Source of the DNA: Irineochytrium annulatum
Lineage: Eukaryota; Chytridiomycota; Chytridiomycetes; Chytridiales; Chytridiaceae
Assembly: GCA_027600665.1 (NCBI GenBank)
Contig: JADGJL010001089.1
Coordinates: 1-10,254, forward strand
Length of the DNA: 10,254 bases
Direction of reading: 5' to 3'
Below the pieces are notes generated by a model. That model saw nothing but the letters and a program-made list of their open reading frames with translations, was not told the DNA's origin and did not search any database. Positions 1-8,112 of this stretch are shown piece by piece. The translations under genes and the position numbers were made by a program. How positions within the stretch are numbered: position 1 is the stretch's first letter; each line of letters starts with the position of its first letter.

Positions 1-1737
1 CCCGGGTACCCCATCCTCCGCTAGCCCTAGCTCCACTAACGCGGCCCTCAACCTCCCATCCTCGACCTCCAGCGCGCGCCGTCGACGCTCGAGCCGCGCG
101 AGCCGGCGAGCTCGCGTCGCGTCGTCGAGCGTCGTGGAGCGGCACAAGGGGCAGGTGGCGGACGTTATAGTGAGCCAGGGGTCAACGCACCCGGAGTGGA
201 AGATGTGGCCGCAGAAGGGGAGGGCGCGGAGGCGGTCGTTCTTAGTGTAGGGTGTTATGCAGATGGAGCAGATGGGGGGTTCTTCGATCTCTTCCGTTTC
301 GACCACGGCGGGAGACGCAAGGTTGGAGGAGGTGACGGGGTCGCCGTCGGCGTCGGACTCGACGTTGGTCCCATCGCCCTCGTCGTCGTCGTCGCGGACT
401 ACGGCGGGCGAGAGGTCACCCGGTGGTGTCAGAGCCGGCGGAGAAGGCGGCCGTGGCGCCGTCACGGCCGCCCGTGGTCGATCCAGTGATTTATGCGATT
501 TCACCGATTTCCCCTCCACAGACTTCAACGATCTCCTCGATCGCGCCAGCGTCGCAGCTTGAGGTTGTGTCACCAGCAGGCCACCAATTGGGGGGCTCCC
601 CGTGCTCACCCGCATGCCCGCGACAGACCGCAGCGACCTCAGCGACCTCGCCGAGTGGGACGTGTGCCTCCTCCGGCGCTGGGTGAGCTCCTCCGATACG
701 AGCAGCGCGTGCATGTGCAAAGCGGTCGCGGCATCGCTCGCGAAGGCAGAGTCCGATAGGAAGTCGTCGTCCGTGTGTTTCTCGTCCAGATCATCCATAT
801 CGTCAAGATCGTCGTCGTGAACGGAGGGTGAAACCGGCGAAGCCGACCGCGGGCCGTAGAGGGGCTGCTGGGGCGGGTAAGGGTATGGCGTCGCGTTCGC
901 GCTGAGGTTGAGGATGGTAGGCGTGGACTGGGACCGCCCGCGGGAGATGGAGAGAAGGGAGTGGAAGTGCGCTGGTAACGGTGACGTGGGCGTGATGGTA
1001 TGGTTCGAGTTGGATCGCACGCGCGTGGCCTTCTCGAAGTCGAGGATGATGGAGTTTGGGTGCGGGGAGAGGGCGGTCGCGGAGGTGGGTTGGGTTGATG
1101 CGCGCGCGGGCGCGCTGTCGAGGTAGGAGTCGGCGAGGTTGGGGTTAGAGGGGGTGACGAGGTTAGAGAGGCGGCGGGTGAGGTGGGAGAGCGCGGCGCC
1201 GACGGATTGGCGTTTGAAGGAGGAGTTGCTCGCTGCCGGCCGAATTGGGTGGCCGCTAGCGTCGGCCGTAGCATCCATCACGCTCGCAGCCGGTGCCGAG
1301 GCCGTGATCGTGATGGATGTCACCCCATCCAGGGCTGCTAGCGCCGTCGCGGTCGTGGCCTCCACACCCGCCGCATCCTTCTTGTCCGACAGCACAGCGT
1401 AACCTCCAGCACCGTCATAAATTAATAGCTTCATCTTCCTCATATCCTTTGGGAGCATGACCACACCGACAGAGGAAACCCCGGTCTCCCCGAAGAGCGC
1501 GTTGGCGGCCGCGGCACGGGTAGCGATGACCTGATCCAGGTTCTGCCGCTCCCGCGTGATCTCCCTTAATCGCAGCCGGTGGATGAGGACTGCAATGAGC
1601 ATCGAAACGACGAATACTAGAACGGGGATGGTGATTGCCCACTATTTAAATGTGGTACTGTCAGCATCTCTCGCCGGCAAGCGGCAACGACCGGAACACA
1701 CCTTCAGGTCCGTCGGGGAGTTCCCGGAGTCCGCCAT
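1..1737 (-). CDS. Membrane-anchored RING-H2 E3 ubiquitin ligase, partial at left edge
   Basis: Two exons: 1737-1702 (12 codons) and 1641 to beyond base 1. The intron 1701-1642 (60 nt) starts GTGTGT, has a GCTGAC branch-like site and ends AAATAG; without splicing a TAG precedes the second exon, so the intron is needed. Exon 1 begins MADSGNSPTDLK in a good ATG context (GCAGCAATGG). Residues 13-32 (WAITIPVLVFVVSMLIAVLI) form one hydrophobic span followed by basic residues, suggesting a short outside N-terminus and a cytosolic body. Residues about 120-460 are Ser/Pro/Thr-rich with acidic Asp runs and look disordered. A RING-H2 finger has ligands C470, C473, C489, H491, H494, C497, C509 and C512, plus Trp501 four residues after the sixth ligand, where RING domains contact E2 enzymes. 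An Arg-rich helix-like tail follows and runs off the window at residue 559. The layout recalls ATL or RNF13-like ligases, but no PA domain is present. Substrate unknown. Confidence 0.9.
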
Positions 1738-2228
1738 TGCTGCTCAGCAGGTGACGTTGAGGTGGGCAGTTCTCCTGAAGAGGCTCCTCGTTCGACAGGG
1801 CTTCTGGGCGACCGGGTACGGGTCTGATGTCGGTCGGTGGTGCCCCGTTGAGGGGGCTGTTCGCGTTGGCGCCTGCAAGACGCTGCCTCGCAGCTCCAAC
1901 AGCCTAAGGTGTCGCAAAGTCGCACACAACGTCTCAGGTTCTAAGCGGCCCACACTGTCGGGGCGTTGGCTGGAGGCGGCGACGACGCCGAACGGTCGTC
2001 AGCTGACGGTGTTGAGCAGTAAAGGATTCCTTGGTATTATTATTTGTTTTCGTCCGTAGGATAAATGCACCCCGGCCACCCGAGTAGCTAAACCACCTCT
2101 TCCCGAAACAAATTGGAAGCAGCGTAGTCAGAGTTTATTCCATCTACGCGCTAACTATCCTGATCCATTCCCAGATCAAACCCGATACCAACTCCACGTT
2201 CATATCAACCACACCTGGTCACCCCAAT
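1738..2228. other. Spacer: NOP14 3' end and RING-gene promoter
   Basis: No convincing gene. On the minus strand it holds the 3' region of NOP14, with an AATAAA about 90 nt past the stop, then the presumed promoter of the RING gene. ORFs on either strand here show no domain, no compositional signature and no splice logic. A TGACGT element (1752-1757) lies just upstream of the RING start codon but is too short to interpret. Confidence 0.5.
2134..2139 (-). terminator. Polyadenylation signal of NOP14
   Basis: AATAAA on the minus strand about 90 nt downstream of the NOP14 stop codon, a usual position for a poly(A) signal. Confidence 0.55.
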
Positions 2229-5200
2229 CTACTTCCTCTCCTTCCCCGCCATCTTCTCCAAATTTCTCATCTCGCCCTCCTGCTCCCCAAGGCTCCCGAC
2301 AATTTGCTTCATGCGCTTGTGGTATTGCGCCGTGGCCACGATCTTCTCCTCGAGCCTCTTCCGCGCGATAAACTTGCCGTCCTTCCGAAGCTCCCGCGTC
2401 GCGCCTTTGAACTCCTTCTTGTACTCGGCCTTCAGCTTCTTCTCCTGCGCCCGCTCGCGGTTCTGGTCGTAGCGACGGTCAAGCGAGTAGCTGTGTAGTA
2501 GTGGTTGAAAAGACTAGTCAGAAACAGCCCAACACAAAAGCGCTAGATACTCACTTCTCCTGGAACTTCGGCGCGTAGGTCGGGATGGCGACGGCCTTTC
2601 GCTTCTGAAGTTGTAGCGGCTTTCGTTTAAGCAACGACGTGCTCAGAAACTGCTTCGTCTTAGCTAGTGTCTGCGTAACAATCTCTCGGAGCGTGGCGTC
2701 CTTAATAGATACCATAGGCATGGATTCGAGGACGGTGACGAACGGCGTAAAGATCTCGATGTACGAGGGGAGCTCGTTGTAGAGGTGGGAGTAAGACTTA
2801 AGGAGATCGATAGCGACGGCAAGAAGGGATATCCTGCAATAAAAGATCAGTAAGATGTAATGACAAAGAGCCATACCGAAATGAGTTTGTTGTGAAAAAT
2901 TCCTCCGGATCCGTCTTCTTCCCAAGGCTTAGAATCGACAACTCCTGCGTCGTAGAGTTCCAAGCCTTTTTCGCCGTTATCTCGCGAATAAGCTTTGGGA
3001 TAAGGGTGTGGAGGAAGTAGATGACGTCGGGAACGTATCGTTTCGATAGCTTGTTAAACTGTAGATATATATGTTAGTCTTTGTATCACAAATATGTACA
3101 CACATCGTGAAGAATCTCGCAGATGAAGAGAGCGCACAGCGATTGGCGGCCGTCCATGAAGTGACACCGATTTAAAAACTCTACCATTATGACGGCAGCC
3201 GGCGAGCAGACGGGGTGTTTCCGATCGGAGGTCGAGAACATCTGCGATATCATCCTGAGCATAGCGACGTCCTGCAGCGGCAACGCATCTAAGATTTGAC
3301 GAAAAGTAAGTGCCCGTCATCCACCCGAACGGGCAAAAGAAACAGAGCAACCTACACTGCTTCTTAATTTTAAACTTCTCCATCCGCGCCATGATCCTCT
3401 TCAACCTTTGCATGAAGAACTCGCCAGACTTCTCGGCAAACTGCTTCGTCAACTCGAACGCGTGCACCCTCAACGCTTTGAAAGAGGCGACGTCGGGAGG
3501 CGTTTGCGTGACAAGGCCGTCCATGTACTGCAGCAGAAGCACGAGCAGTTTCTATCGCAAAACAAATAAATCAATTTATTTACTGGCACGCGCAGAAGCG
3601 CGGACGAAGGGCAAAATCAAGTCAAAGGTACCTGAAGCTTCGCTCGATTCGCACCGCCGAGTTTGACGTGGAACAACACCCGAATGCGTTGGATAATTGT
3701 CGCCTGCTCCTCCGGTGCGTACCCGGCCAGCGTCTCCCGCAACTGCTCAATCGTCTCGGGCGCCTCGAAGGTGAATGGTATTGTTGAATTTTCGGCCTCC
3801 TCGTCCATTGCCTTCGCCTTCTTACGCTTCCCGTTTGAAACCCTGCTTTCCTGCTCGGCCTCTTCCGCTTCAGACGACTCCCCGTCGTCTTCCTCCGCAT
3901 CGCCCTCGTCATCATCGCCCAGCACGTCCGCATTCTCGTCCTCATCATCTTCGTTGGCGTCCAGTGCGCGACGCTTCCTAACCCGGACCGGACCGTTCGC
4001 CTCCGCACCGTGTTCCTCCTCCTCGTCGTCGTCATCTGCAGTTATCGCGCCATCGCCCTCCTCCTCCTCTTCGTCGTCACCGTCATCCTCGTCCCCGCTC
4101 TCATCAACATCATTGTCTTCCTCAAGCACCAGCACCTCCTCCTCCTCCGCCTCCGCCTTCTTCGACCTCTTCGTCGGCTTCTTCATGAAGATCTCATTGT
4201 TCACCAACACACCATCCTTGTACTCCAACGGGCGCGCCCCCACGCCAGCCGACTGCGCCGCCACCGGGTTCAAATAATCGTCGTCTAGATCATCAGCCTG
4301 CGACGGCCTCGCCCTCTTCTTCGACATCCCTTCCTTCGTCTTCTTCCTTTTCCGCCCATTATCCTCCTCCTCGTCCCCGTCCCCGTCCCCGTTTTCCTCC
4401 TCATCATCATCATCCTCGTCTCCAAGCATCCGCTTCCGCCTCGCAGCCTCCATCCTCTCCAGCTTCTCCTTTTCCTCCATCGCGATCTCCTCCTCCGTCT
4501 TCAGCCGGTTCGACGGCACGCCCCTCGGCTGCTCCTTCAGCTCCATCATAAACCTGTCGTACTCGTCCAGCTGCGACGGCAGAGCCCGGTCGCGCGCCCG
4601 CGCCTGCCTGGCCTCCCGCGCGCTCTCGGAGTTCATCAGCAGGGAGCGAATGTCGTCCAGGTCCGCGTCGACCTCGTCAGCGAGCTTGTGGACCTCCTCG
4701 TTCTGCTTTTGACGCTCGACCTTATGGTGTTTGGATTTGGCGATGACTTCCTGCATAATCTCGTTGCGGGATTTCCGACGGTCCGGGTCCTCGGTCTCGC
4801 CGAAGCCGCCAAAATGGTCGTACTTCACTGTGTCCTTGTCGATCTGTCCGCGATCTGATATTCGAGCACGTTAGCCACGCCACATGAAAAGGGTGCTCAA
4901 AGCGAACCATCGTCCGAGTCGACAAGCTCCAGTCCGGCATCGTTGAAATCGTCCAGCCCCGAGAGCGATTGGCCCATATGCGTCAGGTCCTCCTCCAAGT
5001 TAAAATCGGCAGAGCGATCATTCCGACCCTGACAAGGCAAAGGGCGTTACGGGACATCCTTCCACGTTTAGGCGTTCTCAGCTACGCAAAAAGCGAAAAC
5101 AACACTCACATGCTTCTCCTTCAGCAACCGCTCCATCATCTTATCCTCCAACGACATCGACGGATCATTCTCTCCAAACCTCCTATCCACAAAGTTCGAC

Positions 5201-5605
5201 ACCTTGGACCTCCGGTCCATCTCAACCTCCAAAGTTTTCTTTCTATTTTCCTCGGCCTTCTTCCGCTGCTTCATGGGCTTCCCGGCGACGCCCTTCACCT
5301 TCCGGCCCAGCACAGGATGCTTCTGCCGCGAGAACTGGAACTCAAACGGGTTCCTGGATTGTGCGTCTGTCGCGATCTCCTGCATGGTCTTGCGGGACTC
5401 GCGCTTCGACGCCGAAATAGAGGCTTTCGCGGCGGAGGTCTAATCCCTCCTTGTTAGTTTAAAAAGAATCATCAACGAACCCTCCGCGGAAGAGCGAACA
5501 AACCTTGGCCTTCTTCGCCTGCGGTTTCCCAATGACACCGGCCGTCTTCAGCGTCGTCCTCATCTTCTTCAGGGCCGAGCCGCCCGTGTTCTTTGTCTTC
5601 GCCAT
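2229..5605 (-). CDS. NOP14: Nucleolar protein 14, small-subunit processome component
   Basis: Nop14 is an essential nucleolar factor of the 90S pre-ribosome (SSU processome); it works with Noc4 and Emg1 in 18S rRNA maturation and 40S assembly. Nine exons: 5605-5504, 5439-5110, 5028-4908, 4854-3632, 3551-3356, 3288-3104, 3058-2877, 2833-2555, 2490-2229. They sum to 2880 nt (959 aa plus TAG) with phase kept at every junction. Recognisable family blocks: MAKTKNTGGSALKKMRTTLK at the start; RNPFEFQFSRQKHPVLGRK (63-81); RRFGENDPSMSLEDKMMERL before residue 140; LTHMGQSLSGLDDF in exon 3; KYDHFGGFG (195-203); IPFTFEAPETIEQL after the acidic region; the helical body with FNKLSKRYVPDVIYFL at 720; and the basic C-terminus with EYKKEFKGATRELRKDGKF. 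Three Asp/Glu-rich blocks (about 330-349, 418-466, 484-520) alternate with Lys/Arg runs and make it longer than the yeast and human proteins (roughly 810-860 aa). The start is the first ATG in the open frame. Confidence 0.97.
2491..5503 (-). other. Eight short spliceosomal introns of NOP14
   Basis: Introns by coordinates: 5503-5440 (64 nt, AACTAAC branch), 5109-5029 (81), 4907-4855 (53, GCTAACG), 3631-3552 (80), 3355-3289 (67), 3103-3059 (45, GACTAACA), 2876-2834 (43, ACTGAT) and 2554-2491 (64, CTGACTAG). All are GT...AG. The donor of the third is the weak GTTCGC. For the fifth, GTAGGT is chosen over the nearby GTTGCT because only it keeps the family reading frame, giving KKQ-Y-ALPLQDV. All are inferred from frame and homology, not from transcripts. 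Confidence 0.85.
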
Positions 5606-6196
5606 ATGAAGCCTCTCTCGTTCGAGAAACCGGCTCGGAGGAGCTGATGGAGAGCGTCCAAAGAGTGAGATGCGGTCTTGGCCAGTGGAGACCTTGAGGT
5701 TGTCAGTGGGAATGGGGATGTGTGGGAAAAAACAAGCCACGCAAGGATGCCGACAATTTCAGACTTGTAAAATGGACAGCTACAAATCGCGATGAACTGA
5801 ATAAGATTAGTGGTTGTGGAAGGGTCGGGGTGATCTTGACAGGGAAATGGAAAATGAATATAATGCGGTCGCGGTTTACCGCTGTCGGTTGGTCATTTGT
5901 TACATCGGATGAAGCAGGCAGGCTCTATTATGTGAAGTGCACAGCGGAGTTTTTGATGTACTATTTAGCGGTAATAACAACAAACCAATTGCTGCATAAG
6001 ATTGTGTTTATTTCATCATTGCCTTAGTTCATTAGACAATCTAAATGGAATACTGGAAAAGAATCCAACGCGATAACAGAGGACAGCAACAACAAACAGC
6101 AACATAAACAACAGCGTGGATAAGAAACGATACAAAAGAAAATTCCCCACCCCTCCCGTCGCTCAATTCTGCGACAACACCAGCCTGCCTCTCCCG
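5606..6196. other. Spacer between NOP14 promoter and dioxygenase 3' end
   Basis: About 590 bp with no supported gene. The first 100-200 bases above 5605 should be the NOP14 5' leader and promoter on the minus strand; no TATA box is evident, which would suit a ribosome-biogenesis gene. A sequence resembling the fungal PAC element (GCGATGA at about 5790) is present but off consensus. The right part is the 3' region of the dioxygenase gene. A CAA-rich stretch occupies about 6085-6115. A plus-strand ORF at 5722-6027 has only a GTG start and no recognisable features. Confidence 0.5.
6007..6012 (-). terminator. Candidate poly(A) signal of the dioxygenase gene
   Basis: AATAAA on the minus strand about 185 nt past the dioxygenase stop. 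It is the closest exact match seen; a nearer variant signal cannot be excluded. Confidence 0.35.
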
Positions 6197-6722
6197 CTAA
6201 CCGAACCGCTTGAGCATTTCGATGTCCACGGCAACCTTGTCACCGATCCAGATGGCGTGCGTCGAGTGGTCAGCGACGGCGTCCCCCGTGTGCGGGTGCA
6301 CCAGCACGCTCAGCGGTCCCCTCGCAAACTCGATCCAAGGCACGAAGGCGGCGAACTGCTCCGGCGTGGCGATGTTAACTTCGAACATGGGCATCGGGTG
6401 AGGTCTTGAGATATGCAGGAAAGACGAGTTTACAAGGAGCAGCCAGTGCACGGACGCTAGAACGTAGAGGACTTTACCCGATTGGCTTCTCGTGCACGCG
6501 GAACAGCTTCATGTCGGGGAACTCTTTGGCCACGGTCGCATGCAGCTCGCGGGCAAAGTCAATCTGGTCCAGGGTAAAGTAGATGTGAACGTCGTATGCG
6601 GTTCCAATCTGCGAGCGCCGGATCACGCTGGGGAACGTGACGGAGGAGGTCATAGTCGAAGGGGAGGTGGCCTTCAGTGGCACGTCTTTTTCTACGCGCT
6701 GCTTGCTTAATAATGCGGTCAT
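6197..6722 (-). CDS. DOPA 4,5-dioxygenase family protein (aromatic ring-opening)
   Basis: Family members cleave catechols such as L-DOPA between C4 and C5 with non-haem Fe(II); the Amanita enzyme makes betalain precursors. Two exons, 6722-6478 and 6404-6197, joined across a 73-nt intron (6477-6405; donor GTAAAG, acceptor CTCAAG). The junction falls in a Gly codon and rebuilds the family motif EKPIG-PHPMPMFEV. Counting from the ATG at 6722 (150 aa): YDVHIYF with His46, RVHE with His77, PHPMPMFEV with His84, the hallmark LVHPHTGD with His118 and His120, and DHSTHAIWIG with His128 and His131. Size fits the small single-domain family. No signal peptide is visible, so it is probably cytosolic. The 5' end is uncertain: ATG 6653 gives 127 aa, and a strong donor (GTGAGT at 6762) permits a short upstream exon from ATG 6790. 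The substrate in this organism is unknown. Confidence 0.92.
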
Positions 6723-7109
6723 GGTGTCTACGCGACGCTCTGCCACTGGTATTGCCACTCACCCGCCCCTGTTGTACGCGCCGCTGTCATAGTAGAACTA
6801 CTGCATCACGACCACGTACACACGTTCAAGGGCACGGCACGGTCGACGCGTCCAACGCGACAGCAAATAAGCCGTCAACGGGCCTGTACGCTCGATCCGT
6901 CGTGAGTTCATCTTTTACGCCGAATTTCGGGTTATGTTACTTTTTAAATGCTGACGACATTTAACTCCAATCATATGCCAGTATCGAAGATACATCGATA
7001 CCTGCGAAATGTCTTACTCTTGAGTAATGGGAGAACAAAAATGAAAATCGGGGCTACCAAAGCGCCTATAAGGCCGGATTGTCCTCAAATGTACGTGACG
7101 GAGTGAGTG
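6723..7109. other. Spacer upstream of the dioxygenase gene
   Basis: About 390 bp. On the minus strand it holds the 3' flank of the broken repeat-protein gene, then the promoter and leader of the dioxygenase gene, including a TATA-like ATTTAAAAAG near 6948-6939. Possible upstream exon: ATG 6790 to 6763, ending at a GTGAGT donor. An ATG near 6910 opens a 38-codon ORF that ends in TAG and could be an upstream ORF in the leader. No other gene is seen. Confidence 0.4.
6981..7001. repeat. Short perfect inverted repeat (7-bp arms, 7-nt loop)
   Basis: GTATCGA at 6981-6987 is matched by TCGATAC at 6995-7001 around the loop AGATACA. It could be a dyad protein-binding site or a small hairpin between the two genes. 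A repeat of this length can arise by chance in AT-rich DNA. Confidence 0.45.
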
Positions 7110-7385
7110 TTAGGAGCAAAAAGGTAGAGGGGGTGATAATTTGTAGACAATAACGAGACCCGCCACGCGTTTCGGGGCGTAGGATGACGGCTTGGGAGTG
7201 TAGCTTGGCTTGGGAGAGTACGAGGGAGTGTAGGTGGGTTTGGGCGTACTGTAGGCCGGCCTTGTGTAGTGTAGGACGGCTTCGAGAAGGCGGGCTTCGT
7301 GTAGGCCGGCTTCGTGTGAGTATCCACAAGCTTTGCGTGTACAGGTGTGCTGTAAATCAGCGTGCTGTAGGCTGGCTTAGTGGTG
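7110..7385 (-). repeat. Degenerate KPAY/KPSY-type repeat tract
   Basis: On the minus strand, short units around Lys-Pro-(Ala/Ser/Thr)-(Tyr/Phe)-(Thr/Ser) recur about ten times: TKPAY, TKPAY, TKPAF, SKPSY, RPAY, PKPTY, PKPSY and PKPSSY. At the DNA level the unit resembles AAGCC(G/A)(G/T)CCTACA. Slippage between such units is a plausible source of the frame breaks noted for the host gene. Confidence 0.65.
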
Positions 7386-7740
7386 TAGACCGAAGTTGAC
7401 TGGACACTACGACGACGTCGTTTGAGTGGTAGGATGGCGTCGTGGTGTGGTAGCTGTCCTTGGTCGTCGAGTAGGACTCGTAATACGATCCGCCCTCGCA
7501 AGAGCCCGCAATGGCGCCTAAGATTGCGTCCTCGTCGTTTTCAGGATCTTGAAGTCGTTCTTGGAGCAGCCGGCCTGGCACTTACTGACCATCGACCTGA
7601 TGTTCGCGTCCGAGGCGAGCGCGTCGGCGGCCAGGTCCTTGAGGTCAGAGCAGATGTCGCTCGGTCGCGTAGCCGCGTAGGCATCGTGAAAAAGCGCCAT
7701 CTTGGCGCACTGTGGGCGTCCATGTTTAGCATAGGCGAAC
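7110..7740 (-). pseudogene. Cys-containing protein with Tyr/Pro/Lys repeat tail, three frame breaks
   Basis: I do not recognise the family. Four segments read on the minus strand as one protein-like whole but lie in shifted frames. Segment A (about 7740-7545; possible ATG 7700, MALFHDAYAATRPSDICSD) carries QCAK, DICSD, SKCQAGC and KNDFKIL. Segment B (about 7545-7405) carries DEDAILGAIAGSCEGGSYY then Ser/Thr/Tyr-rich sequence. Segment C (about 7405-7263) carries VYTTKPAYSTLIYSTP and TKPAYTKPAFSKPSYTT. Segment D (about 7263-7110) carries RPAYSTPKPTYTPSYSPKPS, then SYAPKR and a TAA at 7112-7110. Each step looks like one lost base, and the three together restore the first frame. Within a frame, A ends at a TAG (7520-7518). 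The A/B junction sits in an AAAA run. Cys spacing plus a Pro/Tyr repeat tail suggests a secreted or wall-associated protein, but no signal peptide exon is found. Long neighbouring genes have no such breaks, which favours decay over sequencing error, though error is not excluded. Confidence 0.6.
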
Positions 7741-7806
7741 TCTCCACTCGCTTTATTTTTATATTTTTTAATATATTTTTTGGCTTCTTCAAAGCCAACT
7801 ACCGTT

Positions 7807-7815
7807 CCTTTTATA
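7807..7815 (-). promoter_or_regulatory. TATA box upstream of the broken repeat-protein gene
   Basis: TATAAAAGG on the minus strand is a near-perfect TATA element, about 90-115 nt above the possible start codons at 7723 and 7700. An AT-rich stretch (about 7795-7745) lies between. It implies the gene was, or still is, transcribed by RNA polymerase II. Confidence 0.5.
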
Positions 7816-8112
7816 GTCACCCTGCACCAAATGAGAGGTCGTGTAAGGCAATAGAATGCCAAATATCACTTTTAATTAATTCTCAAGCATTCCACTCATT
7901 GTACGCCACCTTGTGAGTGTACGTTTTCTCTCTATCCTTCCGATGTTGCCGTCATTGAGTCGTTGTTCAAGGATCCGAGAACCACGACAAACATTCGGTT
8001 CCAGTTCAAAGTAACTTGTGCATCGTTTTATTTAAAAAAAAAAAAAAAAATAAGAAGCATCAAGAATAGGAAGCATGCGACGGCGCGTCTTAAAATCTCT
8101 CGCCCGCTCAAA
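7816..8112. other. Spacer with A17 tract
   Basis: About 300 bp without a supported gene. The left part is upstream sequence of the broken repeat-protein gene. The right part is the 3' flank of the pseudokinase gene, with AATAAA on the minus strand and an uninterrupted run of 17 A on the plus strand at 8034-8050. No RNA gene is recognised. Confidence 0.5.
8027..8032 (-). terminator. Poly(A) signal of the pseudokinase gene
   Basis: AATAAA on the minus strand 81 nt past the stop of the kinase-like gene, directly after a T-rich run (the complement of A17 at 8034-8050). Confidence 0.5.

Noticed and set aside
639..1274. Minus-strand Pro/Thr/Arg-rich ORF of 211 aa
   Set aside because: It is an out-of-frame reading of the RING-ligase exon; the correct frame is open from 1641 to 1 and contains the membrane span and RING ligands.
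1556..2059. Plus-strand ORF of 167 aa
   Set aside because: It overlaps the membrane-span exon and start of the RING gene on the other strand and has no recognisable feature.
3663..4277. Plus-strand Ser-rich ORF of 204 aa
   Set aside because: It is the reverse complement of the Asp/Glu-rich coding region of NOP14; acidic codons read backwards give Ser runs.
5788..5797. PAC-like ribosome-biogenesis promoter element
   Set aside because: It matches GCGATGA but then departs from consensus, and no partner RRPE motif is evident nearby.
5722..6027. Plus-strand ORF of 101 aa upstream of NOP14
   Set aside because: It starts with GTG, has no domain or splice signals, and lies in promoter and 3' flank sequence.
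7518..7580. Programmed -1 frameshift at the AAAA run
   Set aside because: The site CTG AAA ACG does not form a canonical X XXY YYZ slippery heptamer, and two further breaks would also be needed.
7545..7590. Intron from the GTAAGT at about 7583 to join segments A and B
   Set aside because: It would be only about 38 nt, lacks a branch point, would remove the KCQAGC coding block, and leaves the other two breaks unexplained.
8034..8050. A17 tract as the tail of a retroposed gene on the plus strand
   Set aside because: No coding sequence or target-site duplication is seen before it; it is better explained as a low-complexity run in the 3' flank of the pseudokinase gene.
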